Assembly (NCBI GenBank): GCA_947501845.1
Contig: CANMXP010000008.1
Span: forward strand, 144,782 to 208,781
Direction: 5' to 3'
DNA length: 64,000 nt
Source: an uncultured Flavobacteriaceae bacterium
GTDB lineage: Bacteria; Bacteroidota; Bacteroidia; Flavobacteriales; Flavobacteriaceae
Part shown: positions 37,636 to 48,900 of the stretch, piece by piece
How the letters are laid out: every line of letters begins with the position of its first letter
How positions within the stretch are numbered: position 1 is the stretch's first letter
The notes under the pieces: model-generated
Databases searched by the model: none
What the model was told of the DNA's origin: nothing
The model's input: the letters and a program-made list of their open reading frames with translations, nothing else
Position numbers and translations under genes: made by a program

Positions 37636-38562
37636 CTATAATTCTAATAAGCCGTTTGTTTTTTTAACACCTTCCGCACTAGCTTGCATATGTGTTTTTT
37701 CAGCATCGCTTAGTGGTACATCAACAATACTTTCAATACCGTTTCTACCTAAAATAACAGGTACCCCAATACATATATCGTTTAAACCATACTCTCCTTC
37801 TAAAAATGTAGAACAAGGGAACATTTTTTTCTGATCGCAAGCTATCGCTTGAACCAAAGCACTTACTGCTGCTCCTGGTGCATACCAAGCAGAAGTTCCT
37901 AATAACTTAGTTAATGTCGCACCACCAACCTTAGTATCTTCTTTTACTTGGTTTAATCTGTCTTCACTTAAAAACTCAGATACTTTAATACTATTTCTAG
38001 TCGCATGGCTTGTTAATGGCACCATACCAGTATCACTGTGACCTCCAATTACCATACCGTCAACATCACTAATAGGTGCTCCCAAAGCTTCTGCTAATCT
38101 ATATTTAAAACGAGCAGAATCTAATGCACCACCCATACCAATAATTCTATTTTTAGGTAAGTTAGTTGATTTATGTGCTAGATACGTCATAGTATCCATT
38201 GGATTACTAACCACGATAAGAATTGTATTTGGAGAATGCTCTATTAAACTTGATGATACCGATTTTACAATACCTGCATTAATACCTATTAATTCTTCAC
38301 GTGTCATGCCTGGTTTACGAGGAATCCCAGAAGTAATCACACAAATATCACTATTTGCAGTTTTACTGTAATCGTTTGTAATACCAGTTATTTTAGTATC
38401 AAAACCATTCAATGATGCTGTTTGCATTAAATCCATGGCCTTTCCTTCTGCATAACCTTCTTTAATGTCTAACAAAACGACTTCTGAAGCAAAATCTTTA
38501 ATAGCAATATACTCAGCGCAACTTGCGCCTACTGCTCCTGCTCCTACAACTGTTACTTTCAT
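37636..38562 (-). CDS. mdh: Malate dehydrogenase (LDH-like type)
   Basis: A 308-residue TCA-cycle enzyme that interconverts malate and oxaloacetate with NAD. The N-terminal Rossmann motif is VVGAGAVGASCAEY; the substrate arginines are in SGIPRKPGMTREEL and around GGALDSARFKYRLAEALG; the catalytic His is in IGGHSDTGMVPL. Length and motifs fit the LDH-like MDH class. Bounded by a terminator downstream. Confidence 0.96.
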   Translation of the reverse strand: MKVTVVGAGAVGASCAEYIAIKDFASEVVLLDIKEGYAEGKAMDLMQTASLNGFDTKITGITNDYSKTANSDICVITSGIPRKPGMTREELIGINAGIVKSVSSSLIEHSPNTILIVVSNPMDTMTYLAHKSTNLPKNRIIGMGGALDSARFKYRLAEALGAPISDVDGMVIGGHSDTGMVPLTSHATRNSIKVSEFLSEDRLNQVKEDTKVGGATLTKLLGTSAWYAPGAAVSALVQAIACDQKKMFPCSTFLEGEYGLNDICIGVPVILGRNGIESIVDVPLSDAEKTHMQASAEGVKKTNGLLEL

Positions 38563-38706
38563 GTATTATTATTTTTATTGTTATTTGTAGTTCTTCGACT
38601 ATTTCACTTTTTAGTGAAATTTTATTGGAACAAATCTCATAATTTAAAAGCCTAAATTATATGATTTTAGTCATGCAAAACTACGAATTAATATACTCTA
38701 AATAAA

Positions 38707-38735
38707 AAAAGTACAGGATTAAATCCTGTACTTTT
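38707..38735 (-). terminator. Intrinsic terminator of the DUF6588-like gene
   Basis: Stem AAAAGTACAGGA / TCCTGTACTTTT with a short loop, followed on the minus strand by a T run. It lies 57 bp past the gene end and upstream of mdh. Confidence 0.88.
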
Positions 38736-38791
38736 AAAAACTAATTAATGAAATATAAACTAACTTAACTAAATGACTTTTTTTTCAACTT

Positions 38792-39793
38792 TTATCTAAA
38801 ACTAAATGCCATTCCTGCGGATAATGTATTATACTCTTGTAATGTATAATCTCCAAAAAGCTTAAAGAAACCTAAACTTAGTCTTATACCTAGCGTTGTT
38901 CTAAAACCGCTTGCATTAAAACTCAAGTTTAGAGGGTCTGTAACTGGTATAGCAACTGGAATGTTATCATATTGTAATTCATAAGTACCTAACATTTTAA
39001 GCTTTGAATTACCTCCTGTATATCCCAAACCACCATAAATATTAATGATTGGAAAATTTAACGATCCAATGGCTTGAACCGTATATGCATTTAATTTAAA
39101 TTCTGCTCTCTGATTTTGACCTGGTATGGCATTACCATCAATGTTATAATTCACATCCATAGAAGTATAAGCCGCTAATACAGAAACATGTAATGGCAAC
39201 TTATCTACTGGTCCAAAAATGCTTGTTATTTCTTTTTTAAGACCTGCTCCAAATAACTTCCCTTTTACATCGTCACTTCCTACTTCTGGAACTAAACGTA
39301 ACATCACGTCAAATTTATAAGGTAATCCTACGCCTAATTGTATAGCTGGTGTTGGCACCGCCCCTAAAGGTAAATCGTCATTGATACCTGATGGCATTTC
39401 GAATGAAGCTGTTACAGTTTGACCTTCTACAGTGGCATTTACATCCAACATAGCTCCATTACCTGAACCAGCTACTGTTGGAGTTACAGAAGACCCCGAA
39501 GCAGAGATACTAGTTAAACCCAAGTTTGCAATATCAAAGAATTCATCTTTAGATGGAACCATAGAAGCATTCATGGCAATCGTTACATCAAAGCCTAGTT
39601 TTTTATGAACTTTGGCTGTATGGTACCAACCACTATTCATACCGTAAATTAATCCTGTCATCGCAGGGTTAATATAGCTATTTGTTAATTTGGTAGCATC
39701 TTCTCTAGACGCCAATAAAATACTTTCTAATTCTTGCGAACGAGACACATGTGTTACTAATAATAGTAAACATAATAAGATTAATTTTTTCAT
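38792..39793 (-). CDS. DUF6588-like outer-membrane beta-barrel protein
   Basis: A 333-residue protein with a signal peptide (residues 1-19, ending SRSQ) and amphipathic beta strands throughout, ending in an aromatic residue and Arg (SAGMAFSFR) as in outer-membrane barrels. The opening ESILLASREDATKLTNSYIN, PAMTGLIYGMNSGWYHTAK and GIRLSLGFFKLFGDYTLQ match my memory of the DUF6588 family. Function unknown; possibly a lipid or small-molecule channel. Own terminator. Confidence 0.78.
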   Translation of the reverse strand: MKKLILLCLLLLVTHVSRSQELESILLASREDATKLTNSYINPAMTGLIYGMNSGWYHTAKVHKKLGFDVTIAMNASMVPSKDEFFDIANLGLTSISASGSSVTPTVAGSGNGAMLDVNATVEGQTVTASFEMPSGINDDLPLGAVPTPAIQLGVGLPYKFDVMLRLVPEVGSDDVKGKLFGAGLKKEITSIFGPVDKLPLHVSVLAAYTSMDVNYNIDGNAIPGQNQRAEFKLNAYTVQAIGSLNFPIINIYGGLGYTGGNSKLKMLGTYELQYDNIPVAIPVTDPLNLSFNASGFRTTLGIRLSLGFFKLFGDYTLQEYNTLSAGMAFSFR

Positions 39794-39893
39794 TCTTTTG
39801 TCAATTTGGTTAGAACAAAAGTATAAAAAAAACTACTAAAACCAACTTTTTATCGAAAAAAAATGCATTTCAACGATGTTTTAAAACAAAAAG

Positions 39894-39922
39894 AAACCCT
39901 GACATTAATAATATCAGGGTTT
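39894..39922 (-). terminator. Intrinsic terminator of gyrB
   Basis: Stem AAACCCTGA / TCAGGGTTT with an AT-rich loop, followed on the minus strand by CTTTTTGTTT. It lies 26 bp after the gyrB stop. Confidence 0.8.
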
Positions 39923-39947
39923 TATAAAGACGTATTATTTACGTTAT

Positions 39948-41951
<2,004 letters not shown>

Positions 41952-41958
41952 TTACTAA

Positions 41959-41966
41959 CAAATATA
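41959..41966 (-). promoter_or_regulatory. -7 box TATATTTG upstream of gyrB
   Basis: TATATTTG on the minus strand fits TAnnTTTG, 73 bases before the start codon. I see no clear -33 TTG. Confidence 0.5.
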
Positions 41967-42206
41967 CAAAAACATCATCCCTTTAAAAAGCATCTCCGAG
42001 ACTTTATACAATAATTATCAACAATTGTTAATTTCTTAAAAACGGCTTAAATCGTCTAAAAACAACCTTAAAATAGATTTTAGCTTTTTTTATTCTTTTT
42101 GAATTTCAGAAAAAAACACAAAACTCCACAGAAGCAATCTTTTAAATTAACATTATTATTTTTTTATTGAGAATTTAGAAAAATATAAGCTTTTTTAATT
42201 AAAAAA
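41967..42206. other. Non-coding AT-rich gap between gyrB and the LRR gene
   Basis: No convincing ORF. It contains TTATCAACAATTGTTAA (around 42015-42032), a near-palindrome with one DnaA-box-like half, and then the terminator of the LRR gene. Confidence 0.5.
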
Positions 42207-42245
42207 CTGTCTAAAAGTGTCGTTTTGAACAACACTTTTAGACAG
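42207..42245 (-). terminator. Intrinsic terminator of the LRR surface protein
   Basis: A perfect 14-bp stem (CTGTCTAAAAGTGT / ACACTTTTAGACAG), 11-base loop, followed on the minus strand by TTTTTT. Confidence 0.9.
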
Positions 42246-42279
42246 CATCTTTAGACTTATAATACGCTTCTAGAAAACC

Positions 42280-43485
42280 TTACCTCTTAACAATTAGCTT
42301 TTTTGCACCAATGCCCTGGGCTTGGACTGCTTTAACATAATAAACCCCGTCGCTTAAAAACCCCGTGTTTAATTTTGTAGTAACTCCAGGCGTTACTTCA
42401 AAACGCTTCACTTCTTGACCGTATTGGTTTATGATTTGGAATGCATCATATGCTCTGGACTTTATATTTAAAATCCCGTTGTTGGGAATGGGGAACATAT
42501 TAAACGCTTCTGCATTTTTTTGTAGCTCCTCCGTATGTAATACCGTTCCAAAATCTTTCCATACATCTGCTGTTCTGTAAGCGGATGCACTGCCTGCTGG
42601 TACATTCAAAATGGCACCTGCGGTATTCACATTATCAAAAACATTGCTATCAATTACCAAAGGAGATGCATGAGCAACAGTTACCGATGTTAATCTTATA
42701 CAGCCAGCAAACGCATAATTTCCAATATTGATAACAGAGTCTGGAATACGTATTGATGTTAAATTTGTACAACCAAAAAACGTGCGTATTCCAATACTTG
42801 GAACCGAATCTGGTATAACTATTGATGTTAAACCTGCACAACCTCTAAACACAGATCCCCCTATACCTGTAACTGAATCTGGAAGATTTATTGATGTTAA
42901 ACTTACACAATTAGAAAATACAAGATCAGCAATATCAGTTACAGAATCAGGAATAGTTATGGATGTCAGAAGCGTACAGCTTCTAAACGCAGCAGGTCCA
43001 ATACTGGTAACAGAATCTGGAATATCTAATGATGTCAAACTTACGCATTGATTAAATGCAGAATTTCCAATACTAGTAACAGAATCTGGGACACTTATTG
43101 ATGTTAAGCTTCTACAACCAGAAAACACAGCAGCTTCAATGCTTGTAATAGAATTGGGAATATCCAACGACGTTATCCCTGTACAATTAGAAAATGCTGT
43201 AGACCCAATACTTATAACCGAATTAGCAATACTCACCGAAGTTAACCCTCTACAATCTCTAAATGCACCAACCCCAATACCCGTCACTTGATAGGTCACT
43301 CTATTATCAATTACCGTAGCAGGAATAACAGCATCGCCTGTATAATCCGCATTTACAGCAACCTCTACGGTTTTTGCCACAGCATCAGTGACCGTATAAT
43401 TAATACCGTTAGACTCAAAAGTTTGCCCATAAGACAACATGCCACATAAAAAGGTGGCAAATACAAAAAGTAATTGTTTGTTCAT
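42280..43485 (-). CDS. BspA-type leucine-rich-repeat surface protein with T9SS sorting tail
   Basis: A 401-residue exported protein. A signal peptide (1-20, ending LSYGQ) is followed by about nine tandem LRR_5 units of 23 residues (consensus TSIGxxAFxxCxxLTSIxIPDSV, roughly residues 65-275), a short GSASAYRTADVWKD segment common after BspA repeats, and an 80-residue C-terminal type A sorting domain (FNMFPIPNNGILNIKS; SDGVYYVKAVQ; KKLIVKR). It is exported by Sec, then by the type IX system, and attached to the surface. Likely adhesion; partner unknown. Confidence 0.93.
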   Translation of the reverse strand: MNKQLLFVFATFLCGMLSYGQTFESNGINYTVTDAVAKTVEVAVNADYTGDAVIPATVIDNRVTYQVTGIGVGAFRDCRGLTSVSIANSVISIGSTAFSNCTGITSLDIPNSITSIEAAVFSGCRSLTSISVPDSVTSIGNSAFNQCVSLTSLDIPDSVTSIGPAAFRSCTLLTSITIPDSVTDIADLVFSNCVSLTSINLPDSVTGIGGSVFRGCAGLTSIVIPDSVPSIGIRTFFGCTNLTSIRIPDSVINIGNYAFAGCIRLTSVTVAHASPLVIDSNVFDNVNTAGAILNVPAGSASAYRTADVWKDFGTVLHTEELQKNAEAFNMFPIPNNGILNIKSRAYDAFQIINQYGQEVKRFEVTPGVTTKLNTGFLSDGVYYVKAVQAQGIGAKKLIVKR

Positions 43486-44107
43486 AATGATTTGGTTTTA
43501 AAATTACAGGGTGCAATTAATTACTTTTTACAATCAATTTTAGATCAATTTTCATCACAAATCAGTCAATTAAACCTTATAATCTGTTTTAGCAAACCAC
43601 AAAATATCACAAACCGATCAACCGAAATCACAAATTGGTCATTTGTCAATTTTACGTTTTTCTGATGCAGAATTTACTTTGGGTTTTATCTATGGACTAT
43701 CTGTTAAAAAATCCCTCAAAATTGATATATGCTTAATTGGTGCAAATGGAGATACCAATAAACTACATTTAACATTTAAATAGGTAATTTCATAAAACTT
43801 TCAATTCTCCTGTATCAAGAACATAAATAATGTAATTAATTTTAGTGCTTATCCAAAATGCTACAAACCCATGAATTTTTCAAACCAACTACCTTTCCAA
43901 CTCCATAAATATTTTTAGTTAAAGCCTAATTGTAAAGCAGACAAAAACACCATTCTTTCTAACTTACAATAACAAAACATTCTGCTTAGAATTTACCCTA
44001 AACCAATAATTGTTGTAAAACCAATAAATTAATTTTAGGTTTTTTATTAATTTGACAATAAAAATTGTAGGCAAGGAAAAAATGATGTTTACTAAATTTA
44101 TTCTACA
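43486..44107. other. 622-bp gap, mostly AT-rich, with a possible coding relic
   Basis: It holds the 5' side of the LRR gene, the possible remnant at 43661-43783 and the upstream region of the gat leader promoter. I see no tRNA-like fold, intact ORF or repeat array in the rest. Confidence 0.5.
43661..43783 (+). pseudogene. Possible gene remnant, about 40 codons
   Basis: The plus frame reads SDAEFTLGFIYGLSVKKSLK, then IDICLIGANGDTNKLHLTFK and stops at TAG 43781-43783. Composition is protein-like, but no start codon or recognisable family is found. It may be the decayed end of a gene or chance. Confidence 0.25.
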
Positions 44108-44115
44108 TATCTTTG
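44108..44115 (+). promoter_or_regulatory. -7 box TATCTTTG of the gat operon leader
   Basis: TATCTTTG matches TAnnTTTG and lies 17 bases before the leader-peptide ATG, so the transcript would start around 44119-44122. No convincing -33 TTTG at 19-21 bp. Confidence 0.5.
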
Positions 44116-44132
44116 ACAACAGATAAAGTATT

Positions 44133-44180
44133 ATGACAAAAAATAACAACAATAATAATTTCAATAATCCTAATGTTTAG
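44133..44180 (+). CDS. Asparagine-rich leader peptide of the gat operon
   Basis: A 15-codon ORF: MTKNNNNNNFNNPNV. Nine codons specify Asn, six of them consecutive (44142-44159), with both AAT and AAC used. It starts shortly after a -7 box and ends 3 bases before the antiterminator arm. This is the arrangement of his, phe or ilv attenuator leaders, here with Asn as the sensed residue. The downstream operon makes Asn-tRNA(Asn). Leader function is inferred; the sequence pattern itself is plain. Confidence 0.8.
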   Translation: MTKNNNNNNFNNPNV

Positions 44181-44182
44181 GA

Positions 44183-44239
44183 TCGGAAGGTTATTGTTTA
44201 AAAATATGTAAAGCCTTCCGAATTCGGAAGGCTTTTTTT
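44183..44239 (+). promoter_or_regulatory. Attenuator: mutually exclusive antiterminator and terminator before gatC
   Basis: The terminator is AAGCCTTCCG (44211-44220), loop AATT, CGGAAGGCTT (44225-44234), then TTTTT: 10 bp plus U tract. CGGAAGG also occurs at 44184-44190, so bases 44183-44192 can pair with 44212-44221 (10 bp, one G-U), which destroys the terminator. A ribosome at the leader stop (44178-44180) would cover 44184-44190 and permit termination; a ribosome stalled in the Asn codons would leave it free and permit read-through. Confidence 0.82.
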
Positions 44240-44259
44240 GTTAATTTAAAAATTAAGAC

Positions 44260-44526
44260 ATGAGTAAAATTATGACAGTCGATGTATTGTCGAGTATTAA
44301 AGGAGCACAGCCCTCTGAGGCTGTAAGTAAATTATTTGATGTGATTAAAAATGCACAAACAACAAATAATACCCCTAGTAATAATCATAATAATTGTGTG
44401 TCTTTAAATCATTTGAGAGCGGATGAAGTCATTGAAAGTTCTGCACTAGAAAAACAGATCATTAAAGACAATTTCCCTAAAGAGAAAAATGGCTATTTAG
44501 TGGTTTCTAAAGTTATAGATGCATAG
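44260..44526 (+). CDS. gatC: GatC-like subunit of Asp-tRNA(Asn)/Glu-tRNA(Gln) amidotransferase
   Basis: An 88-residue protein. Its last third (LRADEVIESSALEKQIIKDN, then FPKEKNGYLVVSKVID) matches the GatC C-terminus, where LREDxV...SREEAL...GYFVVPKVI is usual. The normal N-terminal two-helix part is not recognisable; instead there is a short helix and an Asn-rich linker (NAQTTNNTPSNNHNNCVSLN, residues 31-50). GatC holds GatA and GatB together. It is 3 bp upstream of gatA. Assignment rests on the C-terminus and context. ATG 44272 is an alternative start. Confidence 0.72.
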   Translation: MSKIMTVDVLSSIKGAQPSEAVSKLFDVIKNAQTTNNTPSNNHNNCVSLNHLRADEVIESSALEKQIIKDNFPKEKNGYLVVSKVIDA

Positions 44527-44529
44527 GTT

Positions 44530-45930
44530 ATGGAATCTCAAATACAACAAATTCATCGGCAGTTGGTGGACAAAGAAATTTCTTGTGTCGATTTAATTCA
44601 AGAAAAACTAAGTGCACTCAAAGAGAACACTTACAACACGGTAAACACTTTATTAACCGAATTAGCTTTAGAAAAGGCAGCCAAAGTAGATGCAAAAATT
44701 GCAAATGGAGATACTATTGGTTTGCTTGAAGGCGTTCCGTTTGGGATTAAAGATGTATATATGCTTCAAGGTACTTATGCAACAGCTAGCTCAGACTTAC
44801 TTAAAAAGTATAAATCGGCATATACGGCCACAGCCATTCAAAAACTATTGGATGCAGGCGCCATACCTATTGTAAAAGAAAACTGCGACAGTTTTGGTCA
44901 TGGGTCGTCTAGCGAAAACACCATATTTGGTGCTGTTAAAAACGCTATAAATCCAGAATTAGTTGGAGGGGGCTCTAGTGGAGGGTCTGCTGTGAACGTT
45001 GCTAAAGACCATACCGTTTTTTCTATTGGTGGCGACACTGGGGGGTCTGTACGACAACCTGCTGGTTATAATAATGTATATGGTTTAAAACCAACTTACG
45101 GACGTATTTCCCGTTACGGTTTAATGGCCTATGCATCATCAACAGACTGCGTTGGCCCTATAGCTAAATCTCCTGAAGATATACGCATTGTTCTGAATAC
45201 AATGAGTGGAAAAGATCCAAAAGACCAAACAACTTACAGTTCAGAAGCTATAAGCCAAGACAGCATTTTAAACACCGTAAACATTAAAACTGTTGGTTAT
45301 TTTAAAAACTTTATTGAAAGCGAAGCGATAGACGCCACTATTAAAAGTGATTTTCTAGCATCGATTGAAAAAATAAAAGCCAAAGGTATTCAAGTAAAAG
45401 AACTGGATTTCTTTAAATCTGACATCCTAGTTTCTACATATTACACCTTAGCAATGGCCGAAACTGCATCAAACCTATCACGTTTAGATGGCACCAATTA
45501 TGGCGACCGTGTTGATGATAAGGATTTAAAAGAATCTTATGCCGTGACACGATCTGAAAAATTCTCGGAAGAAACCAAACGCAGAATAGTTGGTGGTAAT
45601 CAGGTATTATCCCAAGGATTTTCCGATGAAATATATTTAAAAGGTCTGGCCTTAAGGGATGCCATTTCTGAAAATTTTGAAAAAGATTTTGGAGATGTTG
45701 ATATTATCTTATCGCCAGTTACACCAAACACGCCTCCTAAAATTGGAGACAGCTTAAAAGATCCTTTAACCATGTATTTATCTGATGCTTACACGGTAGG
45801 TTTTAGTCTAGGACAACTACCAACTTTAACCGTTCCTCAAGGCACAGAAACAGGTTTACAGGTTACAGCAGCAAAAAATAATGACGAACTCGTTTTGAAG
45901 TTTGCTAACTTCTTAAAAGACACGATATAA
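44530..45930 (+). CDS. gatA: Asp-tRNA(Asn)/Glu-tRNA(Gln) amidotransferase subunit A
   Basis: A 466-residue amidase that releases ammonia from glutamine for tRNA-dependent amidation. The catalytic triad of the amidase-signature family is intact: K74 in FGIKDVY, Ser149 in GGGSSGGSA (cis-Ser) and nucleophile Ser173 in GGDTGGSVRQP, with the canonical spacings of 75 and 24 residues. Length is normal. The gatB-aspS start codon overlaps its stop (TAATGG), so the genes are translationally coupled. Confidence 0.95.
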   Translation: MESQIQQIHRQLVDKEISCVDLIQEKLSALKENTYNTVNTLLTELALEKAAKVDAKIANGDTIGLLEGVPFGIKDVYMLQGTYATASSDLLKKYKSAYTATAIQKLLDAGAIPIVKENCDSFGHGSSSENTIFGAVKNAINPELVGGGSSGGSAVNVAKDHTVFSIGGDTGGSVRQPAGYNNVYGLKPTYGRISRYGLMAYASSTDCVGPIAKSPEDIRIVLNTMSGKDPKDQTTYSSEAISQDSILNTVNIKTVGYFKNFIESEAIDATIKSDFLASIEKIKAKGIQVKELDFFKSDILVSTYYTLAMAETASNLSRLDGTNYGDRVDDKDLKESYAVTRSEKFSEETKRRIVGGNQVLSQGFSDEIYLKGLALRDAISENFEKDFGDVDIILSPVTPNTPPKIGDSLKDPLTMYLSDAYTVGFSLGQLPTLTVPQGTETGLQVTAAKNNDELVLKFANFLKDTI

Positions 45931-48900
45931 TGGAACTTGATCAATTAGACGCGGCATTAAAAGCCCACGAATTAGAATTGGTAATCGGACTGGAAACACA
46001 CGTACGATTAAATACCAAAACCAAGTTGTTTTGTTCTTGTCCTAATCAAGAAATGGAAACACCAAACGAAAATATATGTTCTGTTTGCACAGGGCAAATG
46101 GGGGTACTGCCTGCCATTAATAAAGAAGCTATCAATAAAGCCATTTATTTTGGAAAAGCTGTAAAATCATCTTTTGAAAACGAAGTGATTTCCTGGGACA
46201 GAAAACATTATGAGTACCCAGATAACCCTAAGAACATTCAAATTACGCAATTTCATAACCCAATCATACCAGATGGGCAAGTTTCGTGTTTCCGAAATGA
46301 CGGGTCTCAATTTACGGTTAACTTAACCCAAGTGCATATTGAGGAAGATGCTGCTAAATTAGTTCATGAAAAAGCAGTATCTCTGGTCGATTTTAATAAA
46401 GCTGGTGTACCACTTATTGAAATTGTAACAGAGCCATGTATTCGCCATATTGAAGACGCTTCAATTTATGCGCAATACATTCAGCGTATTGTACAGAATT
46501 TAAAAATATCTGAAGCAAATCTTGAAAAGGGTGAGTTCAAATCGGATGTTTCTGTATCGCTTCGTAAAAAACACAGCTATAATTTAAATCCGCGTACCGA
46601 AATAAAAAACTTAAACTCATTTAAGTTTATGGTAGAGGCTTTAAAAGAAGAGGTTGAAAAACAATTCAACTATTATATCGAACATAAGGAGTTCCGACCA
46701 GAACAAACCACCGTTTTATGGGATGCCGAGCTAAAGCAAACTAAAACGATGCGTAAAAAAGAGTTTGAAGCCGATTATCGCTTCATCTCAGAACCAGATT
46801 TGCCTTTTGTTTCAATTAAAGACGTTGTAGATGCTATTCAGGTAGATACCAGCACGCTTCCTTATGCCGTAGAATCTATTTTAATTAAAGGCGGTGTATT
46901 ACCGCAGGATGCTAAGTTTTTCACAGCAGACTCATTGCGTTCCAAGACCTTTATTACTATAAACAATGTGCTTAAAGACCCTTCTTTTGTCGCCAAAACA
47001 TTGGTAAATAATATTGGGGCAGACGAGTATGCAGAGATACATCGAATAGAACATCTTATTGAGATTTTTCAGCTATTTAAAGATGAAAAAATAACATCTG
47101 TATTGGTTCAAAATGCCATTACGTCCTATCTAAAAGACCGAGATTTTGATTATAATAAGTATTTTGAAGATAACACCATTTCAGAATCTCAAATTCAAGA
47201 TGCTATTTCAAAAGTAATTTCTGAAAATGAAGCTATTGCGAACGACATTAAAGCTGGAAACCAAGGCAAAGCAGGTATTCTTGTTGGTAAAGTCATCGCC
47301 ATTATTGGTAAAGGCGCCTCTGGAAAAGTAATTCGCGAAGGCGTTCTTAGTCAGTTACAAGGTTCTGGATTAGAGGCTCAAAGTGACTCAACAACACAAA
47401 AAGAAGAGCCAACAACCAATAACCAAGACCCTACAGCGAAAGCGCAAGAAGAGGTATTGCCTGAGATTCCTATTGTTATAAAAGATGAATACAGAACGCA
47501 TTTAATTTCTGATATTTCTGAAGAAAACATTTCTGAAGAAGTTACTTTTTCAGGATGGGTATCGAGTGTTCGCGATCATGGCGAACTTATTTTTATCGAT
47601 TTACGAGATTCCAGCAATGAGGTTTTTCAAGTACGTTTAAGCAGAGAATCATTCCCTAATTTGGACGAGTTGGTAAAATTAAAACCAGAATCGGTTATTA
47701 CAGTTACAGGAACGCTTGTACAGCGTAAAGAAGATGATTACAACGCTGCTTTAAGAACTGGTAAAATAGAACTAGAAACAGCTTCTCTAGAGATTTTAAA
47801 TCTTTCTAGAACACTTCCCTTTGAAATAAAAAGAGCAACAAAAACAAATGAAACCACACGTTTTCAATATAAATATTTAGATCACAGGAACGATGATGTT
47901 CGCAGGGTTATTGTGAACCGTCACAAAGTGATTAAGATGATGCGCGATATTTTAGATGAACAAAATTTCTTAGAAATAGAAACACCTATTTTAAGTGCAG
48001 GAACAGATGAAGGCGCCAGAGAATTCATAGTTCCAACTCGTAAACAAGCTGGCGCATTCTACACATTACCTCAAGCGCCTCAGCAATTTAAACAAATGTT
48101 GATGGTGAGTGGTTATGAAAAGTATTTCCAAATTGCCCGTTGTTTTAGAGACGAAGATTCCCGTGGCGATCGCCAACCAGAATTCACACAGTTGGACATA
48201 GAAATGGCTTATGCCAGCATGCAACAAATTATAGATTTGAATACCAATATGTTCAATGATATCGTTAAGAAAATATACGGTAAAAAATGGATTTTACATC
48301 CCTTTGAGGTGCTTACCTACAAAGAGGCCATGGACCAATATGGTTGTGACAGACCCGATTTACGTTTTGGCTTGCCATTACAAGACATAACGGATATTGT
48401 AAAAGACACCACTTTTCAGGTATTTAGCAAGCCTATTGACGAAGGCGGTATTGTAAAGTGCATTAAAGTATCTGCTGAAGAACAAGGAAAAAAGCGTTTA
48501 TCTAAAGGACAAATAGAAAAGCTAACAGCTATTGCACAACAGCATGGCTTAGGAGGTTTAGCGTATATTATTGTTAATGAAAACGATTTACAATCGCCAA
48601 TCATTAAGTTTTTAGGTGAAGATATTGCGTCTGGTATTATTAAGGCTACCAACGCAAAGTTGGGTGATGTCGTATTTTTCTCTGCTGCCGATTATGCAAC
48701 TGCAAATAAAGCACTAGATGCTGTTCGTCAAGAACTTGGTAGTATGCTACGCTTAATCAACCCGAAGGAATTGCGTCCTGCTTGGGTTATAGATTTCCCT
48801 ATGTTTGAAAAAACAGATGAAGGACGTTGGACGTTTACCCATAATCCATTCTCAATGCCAGCAATTTACGATATCGAGAAGCATATGAATGGCAAGGAAG

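Noticed and set aside
42015..42032. DnaA-box-like TTATCAACA near gyrB, possible oriC
   Set aside because: Only one weak box and no dnaA, dnaN or box cluster nearby.
42590..43290. Regular 69-bp spacing resembling a CRISPR array
   Set aside because: The units are coding LRR repeats in frame; there are no short identical repeats with unique spacers and no cas genes.
43474..43665. 63-codon plus-strand ORF upstream of the LRR gene
   Set aside because: Starts inside the LRR signal-peptide region on the opposite strand; AT-rich chance frame.
43964..44164. 66-codon minus-strand ORF over the gat leader
   Set aside because: AT-rich chance frame of Leu/Ile/Asn codons; it is the antisense of the leader peptide region.
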